Part shown: positions 39,271 through 50,292 of the stretch, piece after piece | How the letters are laid out: the number at the start of each line of letters is the position of its first letter | How positions within the stretch are numbered: the first letter of the stretch is position 1 | From: Chlamydia sp. 04-14 | GTDB taxonomy: Bacteria; Chlamydiota; Chlamydiia; Chlamydiales; Chlamydiaceae | Length of the DNA stretch: 64,000 bases | Direction of reading: 5' to 3' | Assembly: GCF_036632095.1 (NCBI RefSeq) | Contig: NZ_JAPYKW010000004.1 | Span: 18,687-82,686, forward strand | Notes under the pieces: generated by a model | Databases searched by the model: none | Told to the model about the DNA's origin: nothing | The model's input: only the letters and a program-made list of their open reading frames with translations | Program-made: the position numbers and the translations under genes

Positions 39271-39696
39271 TCTTATTCATTAAGTTTTAGTCTTTTTTGT
39301 ATAAACACGTTGTCATTCTCCTTATTCTAGGATGTGTTGAGGCGTGTTTTTTATTTAATGTTTCATTCAGAAATATTCATATCCTTTTATTATATATTTT
39401 TGTCTGCAATGGTTGTTAGAATGTTTTTGTCGTTTGCAGTGACTCATATTGGCAGGATATGATAAAACATTGACTCATGACGTTGACCACAAGGTGATTG
39501 AAAATCATCTTATGGTAATAACGTTTTCTATACCCTACAGAGCGTTAACCTGTTCTCTAATTTTCAAGAGTTGTGATATTGAAGGGGGGAATTTGTATGA
39601 CTCCAATGGGTAAAGAATTTAAAAAGTTAACTTAAAAAAACTCCTCGGTATTCAACTCGAGAAGTATGTCAGGAACTCTTGATTGAGAAGTAATTC
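39271..39696 (+). other. Long leader region upstream of prfA
   Basis: The 426-base gap between rpmE and prfA contains AACACG/CGTGTT followed by T6 near 39303-39354, a weak terminator with a large loop. A hairpin AGGTGAT/ATCATCT lies at 39492-39510, a mini-ORF with a strong ribosome site at 39597-39635, and a second hairpin ACTCCTCG/CGAGAAGT (one mismatch) at 39640-39665, about 30 bases before the prfA ATG. The arrangement resembles a leader with translational or transcriptional control. No convincing sigma-66 promoter was found. Confidence 0.4.
39597..39635 (+). CDS. Possible 12-residue leader peptide before prfA
   Basis: ATG 39597 follows GAAGGGGGGA with 7 bases spacing, a better ribosome site than that of prfA itself. 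It encodes MTPMGKEFKKLT and stops at TAA, 5 bases before a hairpin. Evidence is position and ribosome site only; it may be chance. Confidence 0.3.
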   Translation: MTPMGKEFKKLT

Positions 39697-40782
39697 ATGG
39701 AAAAAAAGATTCTAGAGTATTTGAAGCGCCTAGAGGAAGTGGAAGTTAAAATCTCTAATCCGGAAATTTTTGAAAATCCCAAAGAGTATAGTAGCTTGAG
39801 TAAGGAACATGCACGTCTTTCTGAATTAAAGAACGTATATGATAAAGTTTTAGGACAGGAAAAAGTTCTCAACGATGATAAAGAAGCATTAGCTCAAGAG
39901 AAAGATCCTGAAATGATCGCTATGCTAGAAGAGGGTATTCAATCAGGAAAAGCTGAAATTGATAAGCTTTATAAAGTTTTGGAGAATCTATTAGTTCCAC
40001 CGGATCCGGATGACGATTTAAATGTTATCATGGAATTGCGTGCAGGTACTGGTGGAGATGAAGCAGCTCTTTTTGTGGGAGATTGTGTCCGCATGTATCA
40101 TTTGTATGCATCTTCAAAAGATTGGAAATATGAAGTTCTTTCCTCTTCTGAGTCCGATATTGGCGGATATAAAGAATATGTAATGGGTATATCTGGAACC
40201 GGCGTAAAACGTTTGCTACAGTATGAAGCCGGAACGCATCGCGTGCAAAGAGTTCCTGAGACTGAAACTCAAGGTCGTGTGCATACTTCTGCGATCACTG
40301 TTGCTGTATTGCCAGAACCAGCAGAAGATGATGAAGAAGTCTTTATTGATGAGAAAGATTTAAAAATAGATACCTTTAGGGCTTCTGGGGCCGGAGGTCA
40401 GCATGTAAACGTTACCGACTCTGCAGTTCGAATTACTCATATGCCCACAGGCGTTGTGGTTACTTGTCAAGATGAGCGTAGTCAGCATAAGAATAAAGCC
40501 AAGGCTATGCGTATTTTAAAGGCAAGAATACGCGATGCAGAAATGCAGAGACGTCATAAAGAAGCTTCCGCTATGCGCTCAGCTCAAGTAGGTAGCGGAG
40601 ATCGTTCAGAAAGAATCCGCACGTATAATTTTTCACAAAATCGCGTAACTGACCATAGGATAGGTCTTACTCTTTATAATTTAGATAAAGTTATGGAAGG
40701 AGATTTGGATGCTATTACTTCAGCTTTAGTCAGTCATGCTTATCATCAGCTCTTGCAACATGGAAACGAAGAGAATTCTTAG
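39697..40782 (+). CDS. prfA: Peptide chain release factor 1
   Basis: Recognises UAA and UAG stops. It has 361 aa, normal length. The GGQ motif (SGAGGQHVN) is near residue 230, and the codon-recognition PxT-type region precedes it ([13 protein letters not shown] near 187). It overlaps the start of prmC, whose product methylates the glutamine of GGQ, so modification enzyme and substrate are encoded together. First gene of a long translation operon continuing to metG. Confidence 0.97.
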   Translation: MEKKILEYLKRLEEVEVKISNPEIFENPKEYSSLSKEHARLSELKNVYDKVLGQEKVLNDDKEALAQEKDPEMIAMLEEGIQSGKAEIDKLYKVLENLLVPPDPDDDLNVIMELRAGTGGDEAALFVGDCVRMYHLYASSKDWKYEVLSSSESDIGGYKEYVMGISGTGVKRLLQYEAGTHRVQRVPETETQGRVHTSAITVAVLPEPAEDDEEVFIDEKDLKIDTFRASGAGGQHVNVTDSAVRITHMPTGVVVTCQDERSQHKNKAKAMRILKARIRDAEMQRRHKEASAMRSAQVGSGDRSERIRTYNFSQNRVTDHRIGLTLYNLDKVMEGDLDAITSALVSHAYHQLLQHGNEENS

Positions 40783-41611
40783 AGAAGCTGCTGCGTATTT
40801 AAAGTATTGTGGTGTGGCTTTCCCTGATAGAGAGGCTGCGGATATTTTAATGGATCTTCTTGAAATCAGTTCCAGAGCACAGCTAGTCTCTGTTTTATTA
40901 AACGACGATCTCATTCCAATTTATTGGGAACGCGTTCAAAAAAGAGCTAGACGTTATCCAACAGCATATATTCATGGCAGTGTACATTTTTTAGGTCTGC
41001 ATTTGGAAGTAGACTCTCGTGTCCTGATCCCTAGAATGGAAACAGAATTATTAGCCGAACAGATTATAAAATATTTAATCAAGCATCCTCATATTCAAAC
41101 ATTTTATGATGTTTGTTGTGGGAGTGGTTGTTTGGGATTATCTATAAAAAAATATTGCCCCGATATTAAAGTTATTCTTTCAGATATTTGCCCAAAAGCA
41201 GTGGCTGTGGCTAAGGCGAATGCATTTAAAAATAATTTAAATGTTGAAATTTTGAGCGGAGACTTATTTTCTCCGTATTCTTTTCCTGGAGATGCTTTTG
41301 TTTGCAATCCCCCCTATCTTTCTTTCGATGAGATTCTAAATGCGGATCCTGAAGTTCGATGTCACGAGCCGTGGAGAGCTTTAGCTGGAGGTAATTCCGG
41401 ACTAGAATTCTATGAACGAATTGCTAGTGACCTGAATAGCATTTTGTCCCCTAGAGGTGTTGGTTGGCTGGAAATTGGCTATAAGCAGGGGAATGCAATA
41501 AAAAGAATTTTTTCAAATTATGGTGTCTCGGGGAGCATACACCAAGATCTCTCGGGATACGATAGGTTTTTTTTTCTTGAAAATCATGCAAGCGATACTG
41601 TATCCTCATGA
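40760..41611 (+). CDS. prmC: Release factor glutamine methyltransferase
   Basis: SAM-dependent methyltransferase (formerly HemK) that modifies the GGQ glutamine of RF1/RF2. I chose ATG 40760 ([14 protein letters not shown]), giving 283 aa; an upstream in-frame start at 40736 adds only eight residues inside prfA. Motifs: IPRMETELL near residue 95, the SAM-binding [13 protein letters not shown] near 117, and catalytic NPPY near 183. It overlaps prfA by 23 bases. A run of nine T at 41567-41575 near the 3' end is a possible slippage site but the frame is intact. Confidence 0.94.
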   Translation: METKRILREAAAYLKYCGVAFPDREAADILMDLLEISSRAQLVSVLLNDDLIPIYWERVQKRARRYPTAYIHGSVHFLGLHLEVDSRVLIPRMETELLAEQIIKYLIKHPHIQTFYDVCCGSGCLGLSIKKYCPDIKVILSDICPKAVAVAKANAFKNNLNVEILSGDLFSPYSFPGDAFVCNPPYLSFDEILNADPEVRCHEPWRALAGGNSGLEFYERIASDLNSILSPRGVGWLEIGYKQGNAIKRIFSNYGVSGSIHQDLSGYDRFFFLENHASDTVSS

Positions 41612-41637
41612 GATTATTCTTGATTTTTGCTGAGTAG

Positions 41638-42981
41638 ATGATCAGTTCTTTATCGCAAAAACTATCCTCAATTTTTTCTTCGTTGATTTCCTCTCGTAGA
41701 ATTACTGAAGAAAATATCTCGGAAGCGATCCGGGAAGTCCGCTTAGCCCTACTAGACGCCGATGTGAATTACCATGTCGTTAAAAGTTTTATTGCTAAGG
41801 TAAAGGAAAAAATTCTTGGAGAGGAAGTATGGAAGCATGTTTCCCCCGGACAGCAGTTTATACGATATTTACATGAAGAATTGACAGAATTACTTGGTGG
41901 TAAGGCTGATTTAATTACTTCAGGGAATCCTGGGGTGATTTTACTTTGTGGCCTACAGGGAACAGGGAAAACTACGACATGTGCTAAGCTTGCTGCCTAT
42001 GTTCTAGAGGAACGCAAGGCAAAGAAGGTATTAGTTGTTCCCTGTGATTTAAAACGCTTTGCAGCAATAGATCAATTAAGAAACTTGATTTCAAAAACCC
42101 AGGCTGAACTGTATAATAGCGAAGGTCAGGATCCTGTGAGAGTAGTTTCCCAGGCTTTAGACTATGCGAAACAGCACGGTCATGATCTTATTTTGATTGA
42201 TACAGCGGGCCGATTGCATATGGATGAAGTGTTGATGGAAGAATTGGTTTCCATACAAAAAATCTCCAAATCATGTGAACGGCTATTTGTTATGAATTTG
42301 GCTATGGGACAGGATGCTGTTGCGACAGCGAAAGCGTTTGATGATTATTTAGATCTCACGGGAGTAATTATCTCCATGACAGATGGAGATGCTCGAGCCG
42401 GAGCTGTATTGTCGATGAAAAGTTTATTGGGGAAACCAATAAAATTCGAAGGCTGTGGTGAGAAAATAGAAGATCTTCGACCCTTTAATGCTGAATCTAT
42501 GGCAGATCGTATTTTGGGCATGGGAGATACCGTGCATTTTGTCCAAAAAATGCGCGAATGTATTTCTGAAGAAGAAGACGAAGAACTTGGAAAAAAATTA
42601 ATAGAATCGACCTTCACCTATGAAGATTATTACAAACAGATGAAGGCATTTCGACGTATGGGTCCACTTAGAAAGCTTATGGGAATGATGCCGAGTTTCG
42701 GTAGTGCTAAACCTAGCGAGAAAGATATAGCGGATTCCGAAGAGCATATGAAAAAAACAGAAGCGATTATTCTTTCTATGACTCCCCAAGAAAGAAAAGA
42801 GGGAGTTGATCTAGACATGAGTCGCATGAAAAGAATAGCCGCCGGTTGCGGATTGACTTTAGGTGATGTAAACCAGTTTCGCAAGCGTATGGCGCAATCT
42901 AAAAAGTTTTTTAAAAATATGAGTAAAGAGAGAATAGAACAAATGAAAAAGAAAATGTCTGGAGGAAACCTGTGGCGTTAA
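41638..42981 (+). CDS. ffh: Signal recognition particle protein Ffh
   Basis: SRP54 homolog that binds signal sequences and 4.5S RNA, 447 aa. N domain (1-90), G domain with P-loop GLQGTGKTT near residue 104, DTAGR near 189, and a methionine-rich M domain from about 300 (MGPLRKLMGMMP, MSRMKRIA). The 3' end overlaps the rpsP start by 10 bases. Its partner receptor FtsY and the SRP RNA are not in this window. Confidence 0.97.
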   Translation: MISSLSQKLSSIFSSLISSRRITEENISEAIREVRLALLDADVNYHVVKSFIAKVKEKILGEEVWKHVSPGQQFIRYLHEELTELLGGKADLITSGNPGVILLCGLQGTGKTTTCAKLAAYVLEERKAKKVLVVPCDLKRFAAIDQLRNLISKTQAELYNSEGQDPVRVVSQALDYAKQHGHDLILIDTAGRLHMDEVLMEELVSIQKISKSCERLFVMNLAMGQDAVATAKAFDDYLDLTGVIISMTDGDARAGAVLSMKSLLGKPIKFEGCGEKIEDLRPFNAESMADRILGMGDTVHFVQKMRECISEEEDEELGKKLIESTFTYEDYYKQMKAFRRMGPLRKLMGMMPSFGSAKPSEKDIADSEEHMKKTEAIILSMTPQERKEGVDLDMSRMKRIAAGCGLTLGDVNQFRKRMAQSKKFFKNMSKERIEQMKKKMSGGNLWR

Positions 42982-43331
42982 AAATTCGTTTACGACAACA
43001 AGGACGAAGAAATCACGTAGTCTATAGATTAGTACTTGCTGATGTTGAGTCTCCTCGTGATGGTAGATACATAGAATTATTAGGTTGGTACGATCCTCAC
43101 AGCGCAGTTAATTATCAATTGAAGAGTGATAGAATTTTCTATTGGTTAAATCAAGGTGCTGAACTTACAGAAAAAGCTACTGTTTTGATTAAACAAGGTG
43201 CTCCTGGAGTTTATAGTGAATTGATGGCTAAACAAACTGCTCGTAAAGCTGCTGTATGTCAAAAACGTCGTGCTTATCGTCAACGTCGTTCTGCAAAAAG
43301 AGCTGAAGCTGTAAAAGCTGTTGCGAAATAG
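42972..43331 (+). CDS. rpsP: 30S ribosomal protein S16
   Basis: Protein of 119 aa starting at GTG 42972 behind GGAGG (42961-42965), inside the ffh end. The start [13 protein letters not shown] and the region [16 protein letters not shown] near residue 28 are diagnostic. A basic alanine-rich tail extends it beyond the usual 82-90 aa. Part of the classic ffh-rpsP-trmD-rplS order. Confidence 0.96.
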   Translation: MALKIRLRQQGRRNHVVYRLVLADVESPRDGRYIELLGWYDPHSAVNYQLKSDRIFYWLNQGAELTEKATVLIKQGAPGVYSELMAKQTARKAAVCQKRRAYRQRRSAKRAEAVKAVAK

Positions 43332-43345
43332 TTTTTAGGGTTGGG

Positions 43346-44413
43346 ATGGAGATCGAGATACTTTCTTTATTCCCAGACTATTTTGATAGTCCTTTGCGGT
43401 CCAGTATTTTAGGCAGGGCTATTAAGAACGGGCTGTTAAAAATTCAATCCAGAGATATACGAGATTTTGGATTAGGAAAGTGGAAGCAAGTAGATGACGC
43501 CCCATTTAATAATGATGGGATGCTTCTTATGGCAGAGCCTGTAGTACAGGCAATACGGCATATTAAAAGAAGTGATACCAGGGTAATACATCTCTCTCCT
43601 CAAGGGATGCTTTTGACAGCGCAAAAGAGCCGAGAATTGGCGAAGTGTTCTCATTTGATATTTTTATGCGGGCACTATGAAGGCATTGACGAAAGAGCTT
43701 TAGAAAGTGAAGTAGATGAGGAGATAAGTATCGGAGATTATGTTTTAACTAATGGCGGGATTGCCGCATTAGTCGTCATCGATGCTTTATCTCGATTTAT
43801 CCCCGGGGTTTTGGGAAACCAGGAGAGTGCGGAAAAGGATTCCCTAGAAAATGGGTTGTTAGAGGGACCTCAATATACACGTCCTCGAGTATTTGAAGGT
43901 AAAGAGGTTCCAGAGGTGCTTCTTCAAGGAGATCATCAAGCAATTGCTCGATGGAGAAAGCAGGTAAGTTTAGATAGAACCCGAGAAAGGCGTCCTGATT
44001 TATATCTGCGCTATCTTTATGATCGAGAGAACAAGGAAAATTTTTCTCAGGAAGAAGAACAGAAACAGTCTGCGTTAGAAGCGGAGAGTGCTGTAGTTTT
44101 AGAGGTTGAAAATGTTCAACGATCTCGAAAGTTTTATTCTAAGATATTTAGATTAAATCAGCCTGGCAATGATAAACTACAAATCCCGGGAAAAACGCAA
44201 ATGGTTCTACATTTGCAAGAAGTAGGGTTACAAAATAAAAATACAGCCATTTTGTCGCTTCGATTAGATAGTGAAGACGATTTTTTTAATTTTTTAAGAC
44301 GATGGAAAATGCTTGGAGGGACTTTAGAACAAGCTGACGATCGTGGAGCGGTGAGATTAGTGCGTGATTTTGACGGACATCAGTGGACGATCTCTTACAA
44401 AAAGGCAAAATAG
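43346..44413 (+). CDS. trmD: tRNA (guanine-37-N1)-methyltransferase with C-terminal VOC-like domain
   Basis: SPOUT-knot enzyme making m1G37, which prevents frameshifting. The TrmD core spans about residues 1-235 with [11 protein letters not shown] near 109, the [10 protein letters not shown] knot near 130, and EGPQYTRP near 172. The protein is 355 aa, about 100 longer than usual. The extra region (247-355) reads like a glyoxalase/VOC fold: [19 protein letters not shown] at its start and [13 protein letters not shown] at its end. The extension appears to be usual for chlamydiae; its function is unknown. No frameshift or stop separates the parts. Confidence 0.95.
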   Translation: MEIEILSLFPDYFDSPLRSSILGRAIKNGLLKIQSRDIRDFGLGKWKQVDDAPFNNDGMLLMAEPVVQAIRHIKRSDTRVIHLSPQGMLLTAQKSRELAKCSHLIFLCGHYEGIDERALESEVDEEISIGDYVLTNGGIAALVVIDALSRFIPGVLGNQESAEKDSLENGLLEGPQYTRPRVFEGKEVPEVLLQGDHQAIARWRKQVSLDRTRERRPDLYLRYLYDRENKENFSQEEEQKQSALEAESAVVLEVENVQRSRKFYSKIFRLNQPGNDKLQIPGKTQMVLHLQEVGLQNKNTAILSLRLDSEDDFFNFLRRWKMLGGTLEQADDRGAVRLVRDFDGHQWTISYKKAK

Positions 44414-44437
44414 AAATAGAAAATTTAGGTGAAGTAT

Positions 44438-44806
44438 ATGGGGAACTTAATTAAGGAATTGCAAGACGAACAACTTCGAACGGAAGCCCTTACAGATTTT
44501 TGTGTTGGTGATACAATTCGTGTAGCTACAAAAATTGTAGACGGTGGTAAAGAGCGTACACAGGTTTTCCAAGGGACAGTGATGGCTCGTAGAGGCGGAG
44601 GAGCAGGAGAAACTATTGCTTTGCACCGCGTGGCTTATGGCGAAGGCATGGAAAAGAGTTTCTTACTTCATAGTCCTAAGATCGTAAGTATTGAAGTGGT
44701 AAAACGCGGTAAAGTTTCCAGAGCTCGTCTATACTACTTAAAAGGTAAGACTGGTAAGGCTGCTAAAGTTAAAGAATATATTGGGCCTAGAGCTGCTAAG
44801 AAGTAG
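44438..44806 (+). CDS. rplS: 50S ribosomal protein L19
   Basis: Protein of 122 aa. I chose ATG 44438, giving [14 protein letters not shown], which aligns with the family start (E. coli MSNIIKQLEQEQMK) and has an AGGTGA ribosome site 5 bases upstream; a GTG at 44429 would add three residues. The conserved [10 protein letters not shown] and [27 protein letters not shown] region confirm L19. Part of the trmD operon. Confidence 0.95.
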   Translation: MGNLIKELQDEQLRTEALTDFCVGDTIRVATKIVDGGKERTQVFQGTVMARRGGGAGETIALHRVAYGEGMEKSFLLHSPKIVSIEVVKRGKVSRARLYYLKGKTGKAAKVKEYIGPRAAKK

Positions 44807-44863
44807 TTAGTTATATCTATTGAATTTAGCTGATTTCTGATTTTACTTAAGATATACCGATCT

Positions 44864-45502
44864 ATGAAGACACTGGCTATTGATGAAGAACAATTATTTT
44901 TATCAAAAACTATCTTTGAAGAAGAAGTTTTTGATGAGGGTTTTTCTATAATAGCTGGAGTGGATGAGGTCGGAAGGGGCCCTCTAGCAGGGCCTGTAGT
45001 TGCAGGAGCCTGCATCCTTCCTCGAGGTAAGATATTTGCTGGAGTGAATGATAGTAAAAAGTTGACTCCTAAGGAAAGAGCTAAAATTCGCGATATCCTA
45101 TTGAATGATCCAGATGTATGTTATGGAATCGGAGTCGTCTCTGTAGAAAGAATAGATGAGATCAATATTCTTGAAGCAACCAAGGAAGCTATGGCGAAAG
45201 CAATAGCCAGTCTCTCTGTTTATCCTGATTTTCTTCTAATAGATGGTTTACATTTACCCCATAAAATTCCTTGTAAGAAGATCATCAAAGGGGATTCAAA
45301 ATCCGCATCTATAGCCGCGGCATCGATAATAGCTAAAGAATATAGAGATGACTTAATGCGAGAGCTTCATCAACGCTATCCTGAGTATGGCTTTGATAAG
45401 CATAAAGGTTATGGAACTGCTGCGCATTTAGCAGCATTGAAGGCTTTCGGCCCCTGTGATTGTCATAGAAAGAGTTTTGCTCCCATAAGGCAGGTATCCT
45501 AA
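44864..45502 (+). CDS. rnhB: Ribonuclease HII
   Basis: Removes RNA from RNA-DNA hybrids, including single misincorporated ribonucleotides. It has 212 aa. Active-site motif [14 protein letters not shown] near residue 30, the LLIDGLHLP segment near 125, and the [14 protein letters not shown] region near 142 provide the catalytic acidic and basic residues. The gene is 57 bases after rplS and 6 bases before gmk. Confidence 0.95.
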   Translation: MKTLAIDEEQLFLSKTIFEEEVFDEGFSIIAGVDEVGRGPLAGPVVAGACILPRGKIFAGVNDSKKLTPKERAKIRDILLNDPDVCYGIGVVSVERIDEINILEATKEAMAKAIASLSVYPDFLLIDGLHLPHKIPCKKIIKGDSKSASIAAASIIAKEYRDDLMRELHQRYPEYGFDKHKGYGTAAHLAALKAFGPCDCHRKSFAPIRQVS

Positions 45503-45508
45503 TATTTT

Positions 45509-46123
45509 ATGAAAGATAAAGTTCGTGTTCCTTTTTCACCTGATCAAATTTCATGTGCACCGAAACTATTTACTATTAGTGCTCCTGCAGGAGCTGGGAA
45601 AACTACATTAGTGCGTATGTTAGCACAGGAATTCCCGGAATCTTTTCAAAAAACCTTATCCTTAACAACACGATCTCCTCGTCCTGAAGAAGTTTCTGGT
45701 ATAGATTACTGGTTTGTATCTCAAGAAGAGTTTAAACAACGATTAGATAACAATGATTTTCTAGAGTGGGTCTCGCTTTTTGGGGAGTATTATGGAACTA
45801 GTCGTTTAGAAATTGATGAGATTTGGAAATCAGGAAAACATGCAATTGCAGTGATTGATGTGGAGGGTGCTTTATCTTTAAAAAGTAAGATCCCTACAGT
45901 TACTATTTTTATTTCCGCGCCTTCTCAAGAGGAACTAGAGAGACGTTTAAAACATAGAGGATCTGAGAGAGATTCTCAAAGACAAGAACGATTGCAGCAT
46001 AGTCTCATTGAGCAAGCTGCATCGAATCAATTTGAATACGTCATTATCAATGATGATTTGGAAAAATCTTACGAGATTTTGAAGAGTATTTTTATAGCAG
46101 AAGAACATAGGAACGTATTATGA
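45509..46123 (+). CDS. gmk: Guanylate kinase
   Basis: Phosphorylates GMP to GDP, 204 aa. P-loop SAPAGAGKTT near residue 25 (usual SGPSGAGKST), SLTTRSPRPEEVSGIDYWFV near 53 for GMP binding. It shares the ATGA stop-start overlap with the omega-like gene, the same neighbour order (gmk-rpoZ) as in many bacteria. Confidence 0.95.
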   Translation: MKDKVRVPFSPDQISCAPKLFTISAPAGAGKTTLVRMLAQEFPESFQKTLSLTTRSPRPEEVSGIDYWFVSQEEFKQRLDNNDFLEWVSLFGEYYGTSRLEIDEIWKSGKHAIAVIDVEGALSLKSKIPTVTIFISAPSQEELERRLKHRGSERDSQRQERLQHSLIEQAASNQFEYVIINDDLEKSYEILKSIFIAEEHRNVL

Positions 46124-46416
46124 GCAACAAAGATCGTTTAACAAATGAAAAGTTAAACCAATTGTTTGAAAGCCCGTTTAGTTTAGTAAATTATGCGATT
46201 AAGCAGGCAAAAATTAGAATAACAAAAGGCGACGTACGTTCTTCTAATGCAGCTATTGAGGCGTTAGTTTTACTAGAAAGGGACGGTGTGCAAGCAGATT
46301 TTACGGAAGAAGATGTAGAAAATGTTGCTGCTCCGGTTAGTGAGAGAAAAAGAGAAGGAACTACATCAGGAAGAAGAAAAGACCCTTCAGCTTACACATG
46401 GAGTGATGTGAAATAA
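46120..46416 (+). CDS. rpoZ: RNA polymerase omega-like protein
   Basis: Protein of 98 aa. The first 65 residues resemble omega weakly: a helix [17 protein letters not shown], then [15 protein letters not shown] aligning to the NP..ALREI region of RpoZ. Location directly after gmk supports this. The C-terminal 40 residues are polar and chlamydia-specific. It overlaps gmk and metG (ATGA and TAATG), so expression is coupled. The assignment depends strongly on context. Confidence 0.6.
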   Translation: MSNKDRLTNEKLNQLFESPFSLVNYAIKQAKIRITKGDVRSSNAAIEALVLLERDGVQADFTEEDVENVAAPVSERKREGTTSGRRKDPSAYTWSDVK

Positions 46417-48071
46417 TGCCCGCGCGCGTTTTAATTACCTCGGCATTACCTTATGCGAATGGACCTCTACATTTTGGACATATAGCTGGGGCCTATTTGC
46501 CTGCGGATGTCTATGCTAGATTTCGCAGATTATTAGGGGATAATGTTCTTTATATTTGTGGTTCTGATGAGTATGGAATCGCAATCACATTAAATGCCGA
46601 ACGCGTAGGTTTAGGGTATCAAGAGTATGTGAATATGTATCATAAGATACATAAGGATACTTTCGATAAATTGGGGATTTCCCTAGATTTCTTCTCACGT
46701 ACAACGAATCCTTTTCATAAAACTCTTGTTGAAGATTTTTACCTGGAGCTTAAATCCAAAGGTTTAGTAGAAAACCAAATTTCGCTTCAGCTATATTCTG
46801 AAGATGAAAAGCGTTTCCTTGCTGACCGTTATGTAGAAGGTGTATGTCCAAAATGTGGATTTGATAGCGCGCGCGGTGATGAATGTCAAAAATGCGGTGC
46901 TGATTACGAAGCTACCGATTTAATTAATCCACGATCTAAATTGTCGGGATCTCAATTAGTTCTTAAAGAGACGGAGCATGCCTATTTCCATTTAGAACGT
47001 ATGATTGAGCCTTTATTAGCCTTTATAGAAAAAGTATATTTACCTGAGCATATTCGTAAGTTTGTTGTAGATTATATTAAGAATTTACGTCCACGTGCCA
47101 TTACTAGAGATTTATCTTGGGGGATTCCCGTTCCTGATTTCCCAAATAAGGTATTTTATGTCTGGTTTGATGCCCCTATTGGTTATATTAGCGCAACTAT
47201 GGATTGGGCAGCATCTCGGAATAACCCTGACGCGTGGAAAGACTTTTGGTTGGAAGAATCCACAGAGTACGTGCAATTTATAGGTAAGGATAATATCCCT
47301 TTTCATGCAGCGATATTTCCAGCTATGGAATTAGGCCAATGCATCTCTTATAAGAAGGTAGAGGCTTTAATATCTTCAGAATTTTATCTTCTCGAAGGTT
47401 ATCAATTCAGTAAATCTGAGGGGAATTATGTAGATATGGATGCCTTCTTGGATACATATTCCCTGGATAAATTACGTTATGTATTAGCGGCTACGGCTCC
47501 AGAAACTTCTGATAGTGAATTTACTTTCATAGATTTTAAAACGCGATGTAATTCAGAGCTTGTTGGTAAGTTTGGGAATTTTATTAATCGTGTACTTGCT
47601 TTTGCAGAGAAAAATGGGTTTAGAGAATTAACATGTCTTGCAGATATGTTAGAAGACAAGGATAGACAATTTTTGGCTGATGCACAAAGAATTGTTCAGG
47701 AGGCTCAAGCGCATTATAGTAAGTATAGCTTGCGTAAGGCATGTTCGGCAATTATGGAGTTGGCAGCGTTAGGAAATGTATACTTTAACGATCAGGCGCC
47801 ATGGAAGCTTCTTAAAGACGGATTATCGCGTCGTGTAGAGGCTATACTTTTTTGTGCGTGTTATTGTCAGAAATTGCTGGCATTGATTGCATATCCTGTT
47901 CTTCCAGGGACAGCTTGGGAGATATGGAACATGCTTTCCCCAAAATCTCTAGATCTTGAAAATCAGGATAAGGATCGTGTGGCAAACCTTTGGAATGCAG
48001 AATTTTTAGAATTCTCTGATGAGGTTTTCCATTTAACAACACCGCAGTTGTTATTTACAATTGTAGATTAG
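46416..48071 (+). CDS. metG: Methionyl-tRNA synthetase
   Basis: Class I synthetase, 551 aa. HIGH motif HFGH at 19-22, one complete zinc knuckle with [17 protein letters not shown] near residues 146-162, and KMSKS as FSKS near 332 followed by EGNYVD. The anticodon-binding domain follows. The C-terminal dimerisation (EMAP-like) domain of E. coli MetG is absent, so the enzyme is probably monomeric. Last gene of the plus-strand operon; it converges with recD, and a CTCAT-GAAA-ATGAG hairpin at 48084-48097 may act as a weak terminator. Confidence 0.96.
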   Translation: MPARVLITSALPYANGPLHFGHIAGAYLPADVYARFRRLLGDNVLYICGSDEYGIAITLNAERVGLGYQEYVNMYHKIHKDTFDKLGISLDFFSRTTNPFHKTLVEDFYLELKSKGLVENQISLQLYSEDEKRFLADRYVEGVCPKCGFDSARGDECQKCGADYEATDLINPRSKLSGSQLVLKETEHAYFHLERMIEPLLAFIEKVYLPEHIRKFVVDYIKNLRPRAITRDLSWGIPVPDFPNKVFYVWFDAPIGYISATMDWAASRNNPDAWKDFWLEESTEYVQFIGKDNIPFHAAIFPAMELGQCISYKKVEALISSEFYLLEGYQFSKSEGNYVDMDAFLDTYSLDKLRYVLAATAPETSDSEFTFIDFKTRCNSELVGKFGNFINRVLAFAEKNGFRELTCLADMLEDKDRQFLADAQRIVQEAQAHYSKYSLRKACSAIMELAALGNVYFNDQAPWKLLKDGLSRRVEAILFCACYCQKLLALIAYPVLPGTAWEIWNMLSPKSLDLENQDKDRVANLWNAEFLEFSDEVFHLTTPQLLFTIVD

Positions 48072-48084
48072 TCTCTTCTTTATC

Positions 48085-50292
48085 TCATGAAAATGAGAAG
48101 GTTTCTTGTTCGGGTTGTGTAAGTTGCTCAAGAGCTTGTACAAGTCCTGTACAGCGATGTTGTACCTTATCATTTCTTGTGGCTATAGCAATTGCTTTTT
48201 TTGTTCCCACGAGAATCACAAGCTGTTTTCCCCTTGTAATTGCTGTGTAGAGAAGATTTCTATACAGCATCATAAAATGAGATGTATGTATAGGAAGGAC
48301 AATACAGGGACTTTCACTTCCCTGATATTTATGTACTGAAGTGGCGTAGGCTAAAACAAGATCATCAAGTTCTGAGAAGGAATATACAACGTACTTTCCT
48401 TCCATATTTACTATAACACGCTTATTTTCAAAGTTGATCATGGAGATGTAGCCAATATCTCCGTTGAATACTTCTTTATTATAGTTATTGCGGATTTGCA
48501 TAACTTTATCTCCAATAGCGTAGGAGTGAAACCTTCCATGGAGAGTTGCTTGTTTAGGATTTAAAGCAGATTTTAATATTTTATTGAGATTATGGATTCC
48601 TAAAATACCTTTTTTCATTGGGGCGAGAATCTGAATGTCTTTAGGGTAAATATGGTATTTCTTAGGGATAAACTGTGTGACTAGATGGACAATATGATCT
48701 ACAGCTTCCTGAGGATCTTCCTTTTGAAAAAATAAGAAATCCTTACGTCCTGATTCAGAATACAGTATAGGGAATTCACCTTCATTTACTTTATGAGCAT
48801 TGATAATGATGTTTGAGTCATGCACCTGACGGAAAATCTTGTTTAGCTTAGTTACGGTGATTTTTTTAGAATTGATAATATCTTTTAAGATATTCCCAGG
48901 GCCAATACTAGGCAGCTGATGTACATCTCCAATCAGAATAACAATCACATGATCAGGAAGAGCTTTTAGAAAATGGTATAGGAGATATGTATCCATCATT
49001 CCCGATTCATCGACTATGATTAAATCGCAATCTATGGGATTTTCATAATTCTTACGAAATGAACGTGTCTTAAAATCATATTGTAGTAGGGCATGAATAG
49101 TCACCGAATGTTTTCCAGTAATTTCTGTCATGCGTTTTGCTGCTTTCCCAGTGGGAGCTGCTAGAATGATTTTATAGGTAACCTGCTCAAATATCTTAAG
49201 GATAGCCTTAGTGATGGTACTTTTTCCTGTCCCTGGCCCTCCAGTAATGATATGAATCTTTTCTAAAAAACATGCACGAACAGCTTCTCTTTGATTTTGC
49301 TCTAAGTGAAGGCTTAAATTATCCTCAACCCATTGAATGGCTTTATTTCCATCTATAGGGCGAATTTTCCTTGAGGAAAATAAGATCCGTTTTAAATCGG
49401 AAACTACTGTCCTTTCTGCAAGATAAATATGCTTCACCCATACGTGAGGTATGTTTTCTAATTCCTGAATGTGCAAAAGATTTTTCTCTCGCATGCTGTA
49501 TACTTGAGAGATGATTTCTTCAATCTGTATAAGTTTTTCAGGAATATCTTGGTTCAGGAGTTTCTCCACAGATTGAGCAAGACTTTGTAGAGGATAGCAT
49601 GTATGACCGTCTTCTTGGAGTTCTTCTAGAGAATGTTGTATTCCTGCAAATAATCTGCTTTGTGAGTTTAATGGTACCCCTAAGCGTGTAGCGATCAGAT
49701 CAGCGGTTTTAAATCCAATACCCTCCATTTCCCTAGCAAGTAGGAAGGGGTCTTCACAGATTTTCTCTATAGAATGTTCTTTGTATTTTTTATAAATTCT
49801 TACGCCATAGTGGATAGCAATATTGTATTGTTGTAAGAAAAGAAGAGCGGTTCTTAGATCTTTTTGTTCGCGAAGTTGTTTACATAAACTATCACAACGG
49901 GTTTGGCTAATTCCTGGAATTTCGATCAATCTTTCTGGTTGATTATCAAGAATATCAGCTGTCTCATTTTGGAATTTTTCAATAATCTTTTCAGTGATTT
50001 TTGGTCCGATGCCTTTGATAAGCTTAGAGGTAAGATAATTGACTACTCCACGACTATCTCCCATTTCTAGAGAGTCGCAACTGTATACTTGGAAGTATTT
50101 TCCTAAGTTTTGATTTTCTGCCCATTTTCCATAGAGATGTAGCTGCATACCAATTTGTAGAAAAGAATCAGGAAACTGACCTTTGATAACGATGATTGTA
50201 CCCTTATAGGGTATTCTCATATGCGCAGCGGTTTCTTTTGAATCCTGATCTTCAAAAAGTATGCTTTCTAATTTTCCGGAAATTTTCTCCAT
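48085..50292 (-). CDS. recD: RecD2-type DNA helicase
   Basis: Superfamily 1 5'-3' helicase of 735 aa. The N-terminal region has helix-hairpin-helix repeats (GIGPKITEKIIEKF near residue 94, IPGISQTRCDSL near 124), the mark of the stand-alone RecD2 (YrrC) class rather than RecBCD RecD. Walker A is GGPGTGKST near 352, Walker B VDESGMMD near 425, and motif VI ATSVHKYQGSE near 655. It may act in repair and replication-fork processing. A second recD paralog is known in chlamydiae but is not in this window. Confidence 0.92.
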   Translation of the reverse strand: MEKISGKLESILFEDQDSKETAAHMRIPYKGTIIVIKGQFPDSFLQIGMQLHLYGKWAENQNLGKYFQVYSCDSLEMGDSRGVVNYLTSKLIKGIGPKITEKIIEKFQNETADILDNQPERLIEIPGISQTRCDSLCKQLREQKDLRTALLFLQQYNIAIHYGVRIYKKYKEHSIEKICEDPFLLAREMEGIGFKTADLIATRLGVPLNSQSRLFAGIQHSLEELQEDGHTCYPLQSLAQSVEKLLNQDIPEKLIQIEEIISQVYSMREKNLLHIQELENIPHVWVKHIYLAERTVVSDLKRILFSSRKIRPIDGNKAIQWVEDNLSLHLEQNQREAVRACFLEKIHIITGGPGTGKSTITKAILKIFEQVTYKIILAAPTGKAAKRMTEITGKHSVTIHALLQYDFKTRSFRKNYENPIDCDLIIVDESGMMDTYLLYHFLKALPDHVIVILIGDVHQLPSIGPGNILKDIINSKKITVTKLNKIFRQVHDSNIIINAHKVNEGEFPILYSESGRKDFLFFQKEDPQEAVDHIVHLVTQFIPKKYHIYPKDIQILAPMKKGILGIHNLNKILKSALNPKQATLHGRFHSYAIGDKVMQIRNNYNKEVFNGDIGYISMINFENKRVIVNMEGKYVVYSFSELDDLVLAYATSVHKYQGSESPCIVLPIHTSHFMMLYRNLLYTAITRGKQLVILVGTKKAIAIATRNDKVQHRCTGLVQALEQLTQPEQETFSFS

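Noticed and set aside
41567..41575. Run of nine T in prmC as a frameshift or contingency site
   Set aside because: The frame is intact and the tract is near the 3' end, where little would change.
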